Source of the DNA: Haliclystus octoradiatus
Lineage: Eukaryota > Cnidaria > Staurozoa > Stauromedusae > Haliclystidae
Length of the DNA stretch: 64,000 bases
Assembly (NCBI GenBank): GCA_916610825.1
Contig: OU744450.1
Coordinates: forward strand, 8,576,030-8,640,029
Direction of reading: 5' to 3'
Under the pieces are notes generated by a model. The model did not search any database, had not been told where the DNA came from, and saw only the letters and a program-made list of their open reading frames with translations. The stretch's first letter is position 1, and the number at the start of each line of letters is the position of its first letter. Below, one piece after another: positions 12,297 through 24,165 of the stretch. Position numbers and translations under genes: made by a program.

Positions 12297-12539
12297 ATTT
12301 GGAGGGCATTTGATTGAAGACAAAAATTTGTTACAAATCTTCAACCGTAAGGCTGATGCGATTACTATAAAGATATTATAATGGAACCAAGATAGTCAAA
12401 CTTAGATTTGTGTTTTAAAGGGTTTTAAGCAGGCCATAATCTTATGTCACCTTCGTGAAAATCAACCAAATAAAATGTATTCAACATCCTCGAGTATTGA
12501 ATAATTCAAATTTAAAAACAACATCTTCTTCCGACATCA

Positions 12540-14113
12540 ATAACATACTCAAAAATCTACCTTTGGTAACCATCATCAAGTACTACCATCATAGTACTAC
12601 CATCATCAAGTAACGCATTTACCAATAACTTTTTAGACCCGTACTTTAGTATGACGGGGATTGTTCTTAATGCGATACGGTTATTATATCTACAATGATT
12701 TGTAGTTTCTTCCCCCTCCGTGAGGGGACTTACTTCTTGGAAGTTGGTTGTTACGGTATTAACATTTGAAGACTCATTACTAGTATTATCATTACTATTA
12801 TTGTTATCAGTAGTCGCTTACTCACGTATTGCTCTATTCTTATGTAACAGTCTGCTGTGTACTTGCCGACAGTTGTCAATGCCGCAAGCACTAGTTCTAT
12901 TGCAATTCGCTCCTACGTGATTAGCCGACAGGCAACGGAAGCATAATTTGTTGCTTTTGGCGACGTCCCACCTGTTACGTCTTTTGCTTTAAAATCGTCA
13001 CATTTCAATATCGGATGGCTTTGTTTACACACAATACATGACTGATTATAATTGTTACCTTTGTTAAACATGGTATTGTGATGGCGCTCTTTCTTACCAT
13101 TCACCCCTTTGATGGTTTCCGCTGCAACAGTTTGAAATTCTGCTTCACGCATCAGCCACACCTTAATACTTTTTACATCTCCATCTTTATTATTTTCAAA
13201 TATATGTCTTCTATAATTTGTTAGCATTTCTTCAGTTAACTTCCTTTGTATTTTTATATATAATGAGCCATCTCCTAGCTCTTCTGTGTGACCTGCTTCT
13301 GTTAAATTGACGGATAGCATTTCCAATAAATCTGCTAATCGTTCTACATCTTTAGGCATACCTGGTCTAATTGGTTTAAACTCGTCAATCTCTTCCATAT
13401 ATATTGCAATTTGCCTTCTATTACCACCATATTTGCGCTCCAACTTTTCTTTAACTGCTTCATATGCCACGCCCGAATATCCAAGACCACTTACTGCCTC
13501 GAGCGGTTCTCCTTTAAGACAATTCCTCAACTGCAACAACTTATATTCTGCCGAGGCAGGCTGTCACCACATATCTGCACCTAGTCCTTTCTTTTCTTCT
13601 GCGACATTTTTACTAACAGGAGCGACAGTACGAGAAACATCTTCTGTTGACGATACTACGACAGGCGTGTCTTCTATCGGTTGTTTCAACAACGTTGATG
13701 GTTTATCTTTCGCTAATGTTTTTAAATACATCCGTGCGTCATCCAGGGCATTTGAGCTTTCATCTGTTAATTTCTCATTTTCTGATAAACTTCTCAGCGA
13801 TGATACTCTCTTCTTGAGTATAATGTTCAATTAATTCGTTCAATGCTTCCTTTACTTTTTCTTCTTCTTCCAATAGTTTATTTTTTAATTCAACGATTCT
13901 TTCTTTAGTTTCTCCTTCGATTATAGCATCTAATAAGTCCGATTTGACTCTCGAAAACTTGCTCTTTCCGTCAACTTTCTTTCGCTTTAACGACATCAAA
14001 TCTTGCGGCGGCGATATTTCTTCAACTTCATCTTTCTTTCTACCTTTCCGTGGCGTTTTCTTGGATAAAGGCATAACTATAAATAATGTGCATTGACCAC
14101 CCTCTGCTACCAT
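12540..14113 (-). pseudogene. gag: Broken BEL/Pao retrotransposon gag and start of pol
   Basis: Reading down from 14113, the order is: a lysine/glutamate-rich N-terminal coiled segment (to about 13800); after a frameshift, a linker (13830-13567); an in-frame TGA at 13564; then the BEL/Pao gag core LLQLRNCLKGEPLEAVSGL (DUF1759-like) to about 12950. A second frameshift leads to a zinc knuckle CFRCLSANHVGANC plus the signature CGIDNCRQVHSRLLH, and after one TAA to the start of the aspartic protease, ALLDDGST. Past the protease start there is a short tandem duplication and then decay. No reverse transcriptase follows. The order of parts is exactly that of BEL/Pao gag-pol, so the family call is strong, but the copy cannot be functional. 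Confidence 0.85.
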
Positions 14114-14500
14114 TTGTCGATAAGGAAAACCATTAAAAAGATATCCGAAGAAGAAGAATGACTCGATAAATTGATTTTCAACAATATTCTTAAAACATCA
14201 CAAAGAATATCAAAAACGATAAAGTGTAAACTATGATTTTAACTATATTAAACTATAAGAACGGCGTGACCGATAGCGTCAACGTCTAACTACGAAATCA
14301 TACTCAACCAATAAACTACTGCCACTCCTTAATGGTAATATCACGTGACATAATTAATACTAGTGATCAAGAACAGTTCCGGATTCGGATTACAATCGGA
14401 TTATCGGATTATATTTTCGATTATGATTCAAGATTAATACAAGAATAATTTACGATTAAGATTAGCAATAAAATAGTAAGAGTAATAAAAATACAAAATC
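14114..14500 (-). repeat. Possible 5' LTR and primer-binding site of the BEL/Pao element
   Basis: Immediately upstream of gag on the minus strand is ATGGTAGCAGAGGGTGG. The TGGTAGCAGAG core matches the usual look of BEL-type primer-binding sites just inside a 5' LTR. The following sequence would then be the LTR, but no second LTR copy was found in the window and the outer boundary is not defined. Confidence 0.35.
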
Positions 14501-14595
14501 CCTTCTTGACAAAGGTAATGGAGATTGAATTTTGCGTATTGCTGATTATGAACTACCCACTCTAGGAATTTTAAAAAGTATGTTAATAAATTTCA

Positions 14596-14808
14596 GTGGT
14601 TAATACGCCTGAAATGATTGGACCATTGAAATTAGTAAAGATATTGTCAACTAGACTACATGATTTGGATGTGACATTTGTTAAATTGAGAATTAAAGGT
14701 ACTAAATTACAATTTTTTAATGTCTCAATTAGTAGTTGGGATTTGTGGGATATTGATAAGAGATTAATGTTAAAATCGCCAGCTGAAAAAAATTGTTTGC
14801 CTTTTTAG
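14596..14808 (+). other. Unrecognised open frame after an acceptor-like site
   Basis: After the sequence aaatttcag the plus strand is open for 71 codons (start VNTPEMIGPLKLVKIL). Past one TAG the same frame stays open to about 14922 (TAVGSIQRMYAAIEITALRR). The overlapping minus strand (15057-14770) is also open. I do not recognise either product. It may be a transposon or endogenised-element remnant. Confidence 0.2.
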
Positions 14809-15130
14809 ACTGCCGTTGGTAGCATTCAGAGAATGTATGCAGCTATTGAAATAACTGCTTTGAGGAGAGATGTAGATGGAGAGAAAATAGCATATTTTTG
14901 TTTCAAGGCCAATGAGTTCTAAGTCAGGACTTATTACGTTTAATTCTGGACAAGCAGAATATTCAATAGAGTTATCGACAGCGATGCCAACGCCTATTTT
15001 TAATTCATTCTGATTTAAGAGTAAAGCATAAGGCGGAATATTGATTGCTGAGTTCATTAAACCTCTTGCTGAGCAATCATTTTAATTTGAGAGTCAAATA
15101 GCAAGGCACAAACGTAATCAACATTTTTGA

Positions 15131-15508
15131 AAAGGCTTCGCACATTTTGAGAAGCAAAGGGCGCTTATTGTTGGTAAACCTTTTAAGGATTTACATGCAA
15201 GTATTTACATTAGACTGGTTCAAAAAAATATGTTTAAAATGTTTGAGGCACGATCCATTTTCTCGTTTGACTTACACTATAAACAAGCTGTCCAAAATTT
15301 GAAGTCCGTCCGACATCGGGAAATGGGCTTCAAAGGCCCCTCTCAATTAGTACGTAAAGTTAATGGGGAAAACGCTAAAATTTTCAACGTCGATTATCTA
15401 AAACTTGCTGAAAGATTTTTACGGATATTAAAAGATGGTCGTGGTGCTAATGCTCTCAATAATTTCAATCGATCGGTTAGAATATTCAACCCTAGACTAT
15501 TCCAATAA
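15131..15508 (+). CDS. Unrecognised coding-like ORF, 126 codons open
   Basis: The frame is open from 15131; the first ATG is at 15230. It ends with TAA at 15506-15508. The residue mix is balanced and basic rather than AT-driven: KPFKDLHASIYIRLVQKN early, LVRKVNGENAKIFNVDYL in the middle, and ILKDGRGANALNNFNRSV near the end. There is no signal peptide or membrane segment. I cannot assign a family. It follows a BEL/Pao remnant and a second unidentified frame, so a transposon-derived fragment is as likely as a host exon. Confidence 0.3.
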   Translation, partial: KGFAHFEKQRALIVGKPFKDLHASIYIRLVQKNMFKMFEARSIFSFDLHYKQAVQNLKSVRHREMGFKGPSQLVRKVNGENAKIFNVDYLKLAERFLRILKDGRGANALNNFNRSVRIFNPRLFQ

Positions 15509-16523
15509 AAATTGCATGTTCCTCACGATGCATAAAAAGCGTGGCTTCCGCTGTGAAAACTCCTTAGGAGACGAGTGTGTGGCTTCAATCTGTCAACGTT
15601 AAAAATATCAACAAATCGGTGCTAGTCGCTTTGCGGTTTATCTTTTAAAGCAAGATATAAAAATAGATCGGACCTGTTGACAGCTCTGCCTTCATAAAGA
15701 TACATAGAGATCGATTTAGATTTCCATTACGCCTCGCTTTACGTATTCGTGACTTATCACTACACAAAGTTGAGAGCACAGCTGGATCATTTTCGCTGAT
15801 AAAAATTTGACTACCGCTAATGCAAATTTGTAAACACAGTGAAGTTTAGCAACCGCACTATGAACTTCAGGCTAGAGTCAGTCAGTGATTCAAAAGATTA
15901 ATCTCATATTATTGTTTAAGCAAGCTGAATTAATATGTGTTATGAATTATATGCAAGCTGAATTATTTGTTAGGAAATGTTCAACAGCTCCAAATATACT
16001 GTATTGTATGACTCTGTATGTTTAATTCTGAGTCCGTAGGAAATATTGAATAAATCGCATTTGTTATTCAATATTGACAATTGACGTGGTTGTTTAGAAT
16101 CGCATGAAAATGTTGAGAAATGTAATATGTTGTATTCATTATAATCTTCAATCAAAGAAAACAAGAGATATCCGGATTTCCAGATCCACATATACATTAT
16201 AGATTACAGTCGCTGCATTTCATTCTAATCGATGTCATTCTCGAGGACGCATAATTTATAAAAGAAAATTGTCATTTTATTGGAACTGTGCAGTAAAAAT
16301 CATCTATCTGGAAATATGGAATTCCTTCTGAGCATGAATTTTCATTTCAGGTACGTTTAATACAATGGTTTAAATGATTAATATAAAAAATATAAAATGA
16401 TTAATAATGAATAATGTTTATTACATATATGTACAAGTTTGTATTAAGGTACTTGTTTGTTTGACTTGTAGAAACAATGTTCCCGTAATCAGGACTTACG
16501 CTGATGTCAAATTATTCCAGTTA
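15509..16523. other. No gene recognised
   Basis: AT-rich, with short chance ORFs only. Confidence 0.4.
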
Positions 16524-18186
16524 TTAAGGTAGAAGAGCGCTTTTAGAGCAAGTAGGAAATGCATTCCTGTGCTCCTCAACCACTTGCAACAAACACTGCT
16601 TTTGGTTTTCATCGGTTGTTATTGTTTGGGAGAATGTTGGCATCAGCGCAACTCCTCGTTCGGCAACGTCATTCACTACACGGAGACCTTTAACTTTTAG
16701 TCTAGCCAAAATAAAATCTGAGTCGCATTCCCACTGGTCTACGTTTTTGAAAGAAATCCAGTATTTATTTCCAGTGTAGTAAACAATTTTAATGATCTGA
16801 AGCTTGCCAATTCACTAATGCAAGTGATTGTTTCTATGTCTGGTTTGGCCGGTATCACGTTATCGTTCTGTCTAGCTGCTTTCATTTTGTCAGCTATGCG
16901 TTGCTTTGTTCTACTATCTACATTTTTTGCAAATAAACATAAGCCAACAAATTGTTCATTTAGATACCAGTTGTGCTTTTCCATAACCCTTAATGCTTTG
17001 TTTGCCACTTCTATGCTTTTCTCTTTATGTTTAATGGTACTTTTCACGAGAGCAAAGTCATTGCTGGGTGATTTAGATCATGATGCGGCTTCTGCCCATT
17101 TGGCAACATAAACTATAGTTATAAAAATGTTGAACTGTAACAAAGAATTCTCTTCACGCGGAGTAAGTTTAAATTGTGTTCTAAATAAATATACTTTTAA
17201 TCCATATATTAATTTGGCCATCCATCTTGCTTGATGGGTAGCTCCTGGTGCTTTGAACGGTGAGCTTATATCTTCACCAAAGAATTTTAATGTTAAAATT
17301 AACAGTTCTTTGTAATCTGCTCTAGGTATATGTTTTTTTCTCTCATGATAATATTTTATAGATTAAATCTATTGTCTTCTATTGGCATGCTTTTTCGCAA
17401 GAAAGTGCGTCCTCGTGGACCATGGTAGATCATTCTGCCTTGAACCTGTTAAACAGGCGAATCTCAGGTCCGAAAGAAGCAGCAAAGAGTACCCTGTATA
17501 CATGAGTGATTATGAGCTCGTATGATGCCTGCACGCCAGCCATAACAATTCTTTCCCCAACTTTTTTTGTAAATAGGTACAACAGCCTCTATTTGCACCG
17601 GTGTTGTTTGCTGTTGTGTCGAAACACATTCCCACGATCTTGTCTGCCAACTTCCATTCGCAAATAGCTGCATACACCGCATCAGATGCCTCCGGCCCTG
17701 TAGCATTATTTAATCTGGGGATGGTTAGAAATTTTTCCACATTATAGCCTGTTACCGCAATCGGTAGCCGTTCCTCTTTACAAGTTATTTCCCCTTGTAT
17801 GGGTTCCATCAATTTTCTGTCCCAGTGAACAATTAGTGGTTTAGCAATGTTATTGATGAAATCCTCTTTTACCCTGGCAGCAGCTTCAGTTCTATGTTTT
17901 ATTCTGCTTCTTCGTACTGTGCTTCTTGATAATCTTGCTCTTTTTGCCATGCTTCCTTTTAATTCTTTGACGGTTTCAGCTAAATTATAGGTTGCCTGCC
18001 TATCAGATACATTAGTTCTGTCTGATGCTGCCGTAAGTCCTGCAGACACGACATTAAATGGCTTATCACTGCTCAGTTTTTGCCCTGTGTTATATTCCAA
18101 TTCTTTTTCTGGATGTTGTACTAAGATATCTGCTTCTTCCTCTACAATTGGAACTTCTAGGCTATCCTGAACTCTGGTAGCTCTGA
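16524..18186 (-). pseudogene. Broken transposase-like gene with DTTxxNTG core
   Basis: Read on the minus strand from 18186. An N-terminal part has ASDRTNVSDRQATYNLAET and a basic cluster (RSTVRRSRIKHRTEA), then the core PLIVHWDRKLM, GMCFDTTANNTG and LLWLACRHH. A frameshift and stop follow HH near 17515. The next frame continues YELIITHVYRVLF and FGPEIRLFNRFK to about 17430. Further down come WYLNEQFVGLCLFAKNV (16739-17047) and VVNDVAERGVAL with QCLLQVVEEHRNAFP (16524-16709). These motifs in this order occur in multi-copy transposon-like proteins of many invertebrates. The pattern looks like an RNase-H-fold transposase, but I do not assign a superfamily. At least one frameshift and several stops make this copy dead. 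The ORF start upstream of 18186 is borrowed LINE sequence. Confidence 0.65.
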
Positions 18187-19045
18187 ATATTGACCTGCAC
18201 TTGATTCTTGTGGAGATGCTTAAATTTTCCACGGCCACTAGTAACCCACCTTCATTCCAGATGCAAGACCATTCCAATTTCGAGCACCAGCGTGTTTAAA
18301 TGAATGTGGATGGCTTCGCTCAATGTGGATGTCACTGTGGGAATAAGAGTGTGTTCTTGTGGAATGCGGTTATATGGATAGATGGAGAAGCACAGGAGAG
18401 GTTATGTCAAGTTTGATTTTGTGTGGGAAGATTAGCTGGTGAGATGTTATTATGTCACTGACTGATAGCCAACCCAGTTGATTAAGCATGTCAGAAACAG
18501 TTGTTCGATAATTACAGCGAAGAACCGTTCTCATACTTCTGTTCTGTAATCTCTGGAGGCCATCAATATGTTGTTTCTTGCAATCCCCCATACGACAGAG
18601 CAGTTTCGAAGTGCATAAAGGCTATGGTATTAAAAGGTAATTTAGTAGTATCTTGAGGGATAAATTTGCGAACCAATTTGAACACGGCAAGACCGTGATT
18701 AATGTTTTTCGCCATATTTTCACTATGCTGCTCAAACGATAATGTTTTATCAATTTGAATACCTAAATAATTAATAAGTTTGATATTTTGTATGGGTGCG
18801 ACGTTAATTACTAGGTGAAGTGGTGGTTGTTAGTTGTTTGACGCTTTGTTCCTATTTGCATGCAAGTTGTTTTATTTACATTAGATGGGAGCTTATTAGC
18901 ACACAACCATGATTATATACTAGTTAAATCTGGAGCGAGCATGCATTTCGATGGTATTTATGTCCTTTCTAATTTCTCTAATAATTTCAAATGATCAACA
19001 GTATCAAATGCCTACTTCAAATCTATGTTTACTACTCCTACTATA
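18187..19045 (-). pseudogene. LINE fragment with deleted RT core (3' end of ORF2)
   Basis: Minus strand. It begins with the reverse-transcriptase motif VVNIDLK-AFDTVDHLKLLEK (about 19035-18960), jumps without the FADD palm motif to LAPDLTSI and CANKLPSNVNKT, and continues to the C-terminal signature LQRLQNRSMRTVLRCNYRTT and NQLGWLSVSDIITSHQLIF. The intervening palm region is missing, so this is an internally deleted copy. It is closely similar, in opposite orientation, to 23313-23760. The similarity ends abruptly at 18187, where transposase-like sequence begins. Confidence 0.8.
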
Positions 19046-19364
19046 TAATACTTTTTGTAATATGTTATAATATAAGAAAAGCTGGTATACCATGATCAGG
19101 ATGAACAGTTAAATTATTAATGAAAAATAGTAAAGTGATTCCGACAGATATTTTGCTCCTAGCAATTGAAACGTAGAATGTTGCCCAAAAATCACAGTGA
19201 AACTCATTTGCTGAAAATGCCAGTGTTCCTTTTTCTAATTTAAAAAAGTGGGACACGAGAATCTCCATAACCATTCTCAATGTCAATTTCTACGGGGAAA
19301 GAGTAGCGCTATGCAAAAACGCAACATTGACATGCGAAGATAATGAAAAGGTTCTTTAAAAAAA
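19046..19364. other. No gene recognised
   Basis: Spacer between LINE and SINE-like repeats, with no supportable feature. Confidence 0.3.
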
Positions 19365-19855
19365 ATAGCTCTGCTGCGCTCGGACTCATGGAAAATAATA
19401 TAATATTCAAAATAAATCAATTGAAATCAAATTCAATAGACTATCAAATCAATCAAATCATCATGCAAAGAAAAATCAAATCAAATCAAATTCAAAAAAG
19501 TAAATCAATCCAATGGAATGATATAAAAATCAGATCAAATAAAAAATCAACTTCAATCAAATAAAATGAAATAAATTATAACAGTATCCAAATAATATAA
19601 AGAATATAAAGAAAAATATATCAAAATAATAAATCAAAGAAAAAGAAAAAAAAGAGAAGGCAGACCGATGGAGTTGACCCCAGACCCCGCGCGCCTGATG
19701 CACACGCTCCACCACTAGACCATACCAAGACAGAATGGTAGACGTGATTTTCACTACTTATAATACAGGTGTGAGGTGTAAATGACGTGCGAAATTGTCT
19801 CTTCTTAAGCTGATGTCGCAGCAGAATTAATACATTTTAATAAACCAAATAAAAC
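19365..19855 (-). mobile_element. SINE-like repeat, copy A (tRNA-related head, AT-rich body)
   Basis: On the minus strand a tRNA-like segment (about 19740-19660) carries an A-box-like TGGTCTAGTGGTGGAGC (19722-19706) and a B-box-like GGGGTCAACTCC (19681-19670). It is followed by an AT-rich body of AATC/AAAT-type simple repeats and a conserved 3' end CCATGAGTCCGAGCGCAGCA then GCTATTTTT. A second copy of the same family is split between 21372-21654 and 22816-23122. Confidence 0.65.
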
Positions 19856-20901
19856 GATGACGACTAGCTTAACAGTTTGATGTAATAAATAACTTCAGAA
19901 AACAATACAAACAATAAATATATAATACTGTCTTGTCTAAGCCCCTAAACAAATGATGAATTGTCGGCTTAAAAGTTCTCATGGTCAAAACACAACAACA
20001 ATTATCTTCGAAGTTTCACCTCAAATAGTGATGTTACAGAACGATTAAAACCTTTCATTAACCATTTCAAATGACGAGAAGAAGAAAACAATCATGTGTT
20101 CTACCAATGAAGAGATAATCACGATGTAAACTAATCCAGGAGTATTAGAAAACATTTCATTTATTAATGCAATTGTAATCTCGCTAAGCTGCGAGTCGGC
20201 CATCATGGCGGGCAATGGAAAAAATTTTTGTCAAAAATATTTGGCTAAAAATTTGGAATAATCACACAGCTTGCCCATTGTATTTTTAACAATCAAATGG
20301 TGTTTCTTGCGCAATCGTTTGTTGTTCCACCTTTGTTAGCACGCAAAGCAGTATGTTGAACGTTATTTCAAAAGAACAATAGATTTAGTCAAAAATGAAA
20401 TGAAATGAAATGAAAACGTTTCCACCATGAGAGGATAGACTCAATGTCACTTACGTAACCATGAGTCAAAAAGAGATAAATACACTTAGGCTTTACTCCA
20501 TGTGTAATAGTTAAGTTCAAAAACTCAGTTACTATGTTTATTTTTTTTTAATTAATTAACAGATTATCTATTCTGTGGTGAATTATCGAAATGTAAAATC
20601 TACTTTTAAATTTACGCTATTTCCATTTGTATGTGTGTATATATGTATGTATGATTCACGATGCCGTTGTGGATGTAATATACTTGTCGCAATATTCAAT
20701 ATACACGTGTCGATAGATTCGTCATTAACTAGAGGGGTACTTGGCCGGCATTGTTTTTTTAATAAATACATTTAAGTTAAGAAAAACCAATGAAAACTGT
20801 TACCGTTTTCAACAATAATCATGTCACAGACTGAGGCGCTAATTCAATAGTTCGCACTTGAATGAATTTCTATTGTCTCGCAAATACAAAACAACACATT
20901 C
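19856..20901. other. No gene recognised
   Basis: AT-rich. Contains a short (GAAAT)n run near 20395. Frames at 20575-20775 are open on both strands but match nothing I know. Confidence 0.35.
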
Positions 20902-21114
20902 CTTTGTTTTGTGGCTGCAAAGATAATTTGTGTATTCTCTTAATGAACCTCAAACGTAAACAAACAAAAACACATATATTTATATGAAAGTGAAAATAAT
21001 TAGATACTTTGTTTTGTGACTGCATAGATAATTTGTGTATTCTCAGAATGGACTTCAAATTACGTAAACCAACAAAAACACATATATTTATATGAAAATG
21101 AATATAGTTAGATG
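20902..21114. repeat. Tandem duplication of a unit of about 105 bp
   Basis: The unit beginning CTTTGTTTTGTGGCTGCAAA (20902-21006) is followed directly by a second copy (21007-21114) with scattered substitutions. Both contain GATAATTTGTGTATTCTC and AAAAACACATATATTTATAT. Non-coding. Confidence 0.9.
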
Positions 21115-21371
21115 TGTTATCATTTGATCTTTAGTTGGAAATTATATAATCAGGAATAATTATTGGAGAATAATTTGGGATAGAAGAAGAACGTTATCGA
21201 ATCTGTACAGAAACCCGCCTTTTGTGGAATTAATTTACACAGAGATGCAAAAGAAATAAAGCAATTTATAATAGCAGCTTCTACTTCATCAGTAACAACA
21301 AATTAATTAAAATATCATATAGGAAAGTACATGAATTTAATTAACGAGATAAGATTTTCAGAAATAAAAAT

Positions 21372-21654
21372 AGCTACGCTACGCTCGGATTCATGGTGAA
21401 TGATATAATAATAAAATTTAACCAATTGAAATCAAATTCAATAGAATATCAAATCAATCAAATCAACTTCAATAAATTAAACAATAAAATAAAATAAAGT
21501 AAATTAAAACAAAAAAATCAAAGCAAAATAAAATAAAATGAATCAAACTAATATAATAATTATTGTATTAGTTAATTTGTTAATGTAATAGTTATTGTAT
21601 TAGTATAATTATTAATTTAGATTAATAAAATAAACAAAACATATGAGATAGATG
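21372..21654 (-). mobile_element. SINE-like repeat, copy B, distal half
   Basis: Matches the 19365 side of copy A: CTACGCTCGGATTCATGG, then ATTGAAATCAAATTCAATAG and (AATC)-rich sequence. It is interrupted at the TTAA at 21655 by the TIR element. The other half resumes at 22816. Confidence 0.7.
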
Positions 21655-21658
21655 TTAA

Positions 21659-22811
21659 AGTGGGAACAAACCCCCAGACTATCTTTACATATATAGTAGA
21701 ACCCGACGTGAAAAAACAATGGCATAATTTTTTTTTCGATCTGGAAATTACTTCTTGGTGAAAAATGCCTTCAAAGGGGTGTTTTGGCCCTCTATCATGT
21801 TTGTACTATTTTCCGATATTTTATTGAATTTTATAGTGTAATGTATAGAAGAATTCTCAATGGTTTTTTAAATATTGAATGCTTGGTGAATTAATGATGA
21901 ACACTTTATTAGACTATTGAGTATAATATATCTATCTATACAGTCGTATAAACTATACGATTACATGATTTAAGTTTTACTAGAATGTCTTGTATCAAGT
22001 TTTTTGAAGAATGTCTATTTAATGTTTTAGTAATACTTAATTAAAACCGAAAAAGTACAATTAATACTTTACAGTACCAACTATCTCGAGGAAAAGTCGT
22101 CTGTGCATGCCCTTGCAAATCAAGTCAGTTTACATTCACATTAAGATCATGGAAAGGATATCTACTGTAGAAATATTTACTCAAGAACAACTTGCAGATC
22201 ATAGAGTTTAAAATAGTTAAAACTTATATAGAGTAAGATCAAGCTATTTTGAAGGGTACGTGTCTACTAATTAAGATTTGAGAAGTACTGCAGTCACACA
22301 GAATACGTAACTAATATGTGTCACTAGACTAGTCACAAAGGAACAGTCGCACCTCCTGACATTTGTGTTAATCTGCAATCTATATCAGATTCATCGCGCT
22401 TAATGACGCTACGAGAAATTATTTCGACCGAGCGTTTCAATAGATTTTACTCTGCTCCTGAAATCACTAATTGCATCTTTTTTACGTAATTCGCGAGTTT
22501 ATATGTTTGTTCCTGGCTCAGCCTTGTCAGAAATTTTTTTGCGTGACTTCTCAGAGCTAGTCACCTCATGGATTACGTCGCGTGATCAGCCCACTCTTGA
22601 GTCTGTTAGACAAACCGCATGACTTGTGACTTTGTCGTCATAAAGCTAGATCCAATCCCTTTTTTTCTCAGCGACATTTGGGTCAAAACACCACTTTGAA
22701 GGCTCTTTTCACCAAGAAATAGTTTCCAGATCGAAAAAAAAATTACGCCATTGTTTTTTCACGTCGGATTCTACTACATATGTAAGGATAGTCTGGGGGT
22801 TTATTCCCACT
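21659..22811. mobile_element. TTAA-flanked DNA transposon with 132-bp inverted repeats
   Basis: Termini 21659-21790 and 22680-22811 are inverted copies starting AGTGGGAAYAAACCCCCAGA, and both run through GACGTGAAAAAACAATGGC to GTGTTTTGRCCC. Each end is flanked by TTAA (21655-21658 and 22812-22815), the target duplication typical of piggyBac and Kolobok families. The 1.15-kb element has no ORF of any size, so it is non-autonomous. It sits inside SINE-like copy B, so it is younger than that repeat. Confidence 0.9.
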
Positions 22812-22815
22812 TTAA

Positions 22816-23122
22816 GAATGGATTAATAAAATAAAAGTTGAAAAAAGTGAAAAGAAAATAGAGTAAAACTATCAGAGTAAAACTATCAGAATAAAAATAT
22901 ATCCAAAAAATAAATCAAATAAGAGAAAGGAACATATAATTAGGCAGACCGCAATGGAATTGAGTCCCAACCCCGTGCACTTGATACAGACGCTTCACTC
23001 CTAGACCATACCAAGATAGAATAGGTGTCATTATTTTCACTACTTGCAAAATGACATGCGAAGTTGTCTCATCTTAGGCTGATGTCGCAGCAGAATTAAA
23101 AACATTTTAATAAACAACTTTA
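22816..23122 (-). mobile_element. SINE-like repeat, copy B, tRNA-related half
   Basis: Minus strand: TATGGTCTAGGAGTGAAGCG and GGGACTCAATTCCATTGCG correspond to the A- and B-box-like parts of copy A. The outer end (TTCTGCTGCGACATCAGCCT) also matches copy A. The body is AT-rich. Confidence 0.65.
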
Positions 23123-23312
23123 CAGAATGGAAACAACAAATAACCACTCAAACTATTACCAGAAGAATATTTATTTCTCACTAATTATACTAGGGGCCTA
23201 GCGCAATGTTTTGACCTACAGTAAATGATGTGAAATTTTTCCATCGGAGTATCGCCTTGACTGGCTGAAGTCCCGCTTTCTTTTTGCTGCCTCATTTTCA
23301 TGATTGGAAAGC

Positions 23313-23900
23313 GATCGACTTGCCGCACTTCGACTACTGCTCTGTCGTATGAGGGAATTGCAAGAAACCATATATTGATGGCCTCCAGAGATTACAGAAC
23401 AGAAGTATGAGAACGGTTCTTCGCTGTAATTATCGAACAACTGTCTCTGAAATGCTTAATCAACTAGGTTGGCTATCAGTCAGTGACATAATAACATCTC
23501 ACCAGCTAATCTTCACACACAAAATCAAATTTGACATATCCCCTCCTGTGCTTCTCCATCTATTCAAAAACCACATTCCACAAGAGCACGCTCTTATTCC
23601 CACAGCGACATCCACATTGAGCGAAGCCATCCATATTCATTCAAACACGCTGGTGCTCGATATTGGAATGATCTTGCATCTGGGATGAAGGTGGTTTCTA
23701 GTGACCGTGGAAAATTTAAGCATCTCCTGAAGAATCAAGTGCAGGTCAATATCACATTTAACTCATTTTTATTCTCTTTTCTACTTTAACTTATTATAAC
23801 TTGTTATTTTATTTTGCTTATTATGTACAGTCCCGTGAAAAAGCTCCAAGCTTACCGGGAGCTGAATAAATGATGATAATGATGATGATTATGATGTTGT
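23313..23900 (+). pseudogene. LINE 3' end (C-terminus of ORF2 and 3' tail)
   Basis: Plus strand: PHFDYCSVV, then after a stop codon GNCKK and LQRLQNRSMRTVLRCNYRTT, NQLGWLSVSDIITSHQLIF and HLFKNHIPQEHALIP. A frameshift near 23660 leads to RAWNDLASGMK and HLLKNQVQV. The 3' UTR ends in CTTACCGGGAGCTGAATAAA followed by a degenerate (GATGAT)n tail, as in CR1/L2-type LINEs. The reverse-transcriptase core is absent, so this is a strongly 5'-truncated insertion. It is the plus-strand sister of 18187-18650. Confidence 0.85.
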
Positions 23901-23904
23901 TGTT

Positions 23905-24165
23905 GTCACCTTTAATATCAATATACTCAATTTTACAGGATGTGTGATAATTACATAACTATGTTCTATTTATATAACATACATGTATATACAATATTTA
24001 GTTATAGTCTTTTTTTTCTTTTTTAAAATGATAGTAACTATTAACAATCCAAATAAAATAACTAATCAACTATTACAAATCTGATATAACGTGTGATAAT
24101 TACTAATTATTCTACCACTGTTTTATAAAACCAAAGATATAGTATAATTTTTTTTTTCTATAAGC
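23905..24165. other. No gene recognised
   Basis: AT-rich sequence with T-runs between two unrelated LINE 3' ends. Nothing supportable was seen. Confidence 0.35.

Noticed and set aside
13307-13834. 175-codon plus-strand ORF
   Set aside because: It is the reverse shadow of the BEL/Pao gag, which has clear family motifs on the minus strand.
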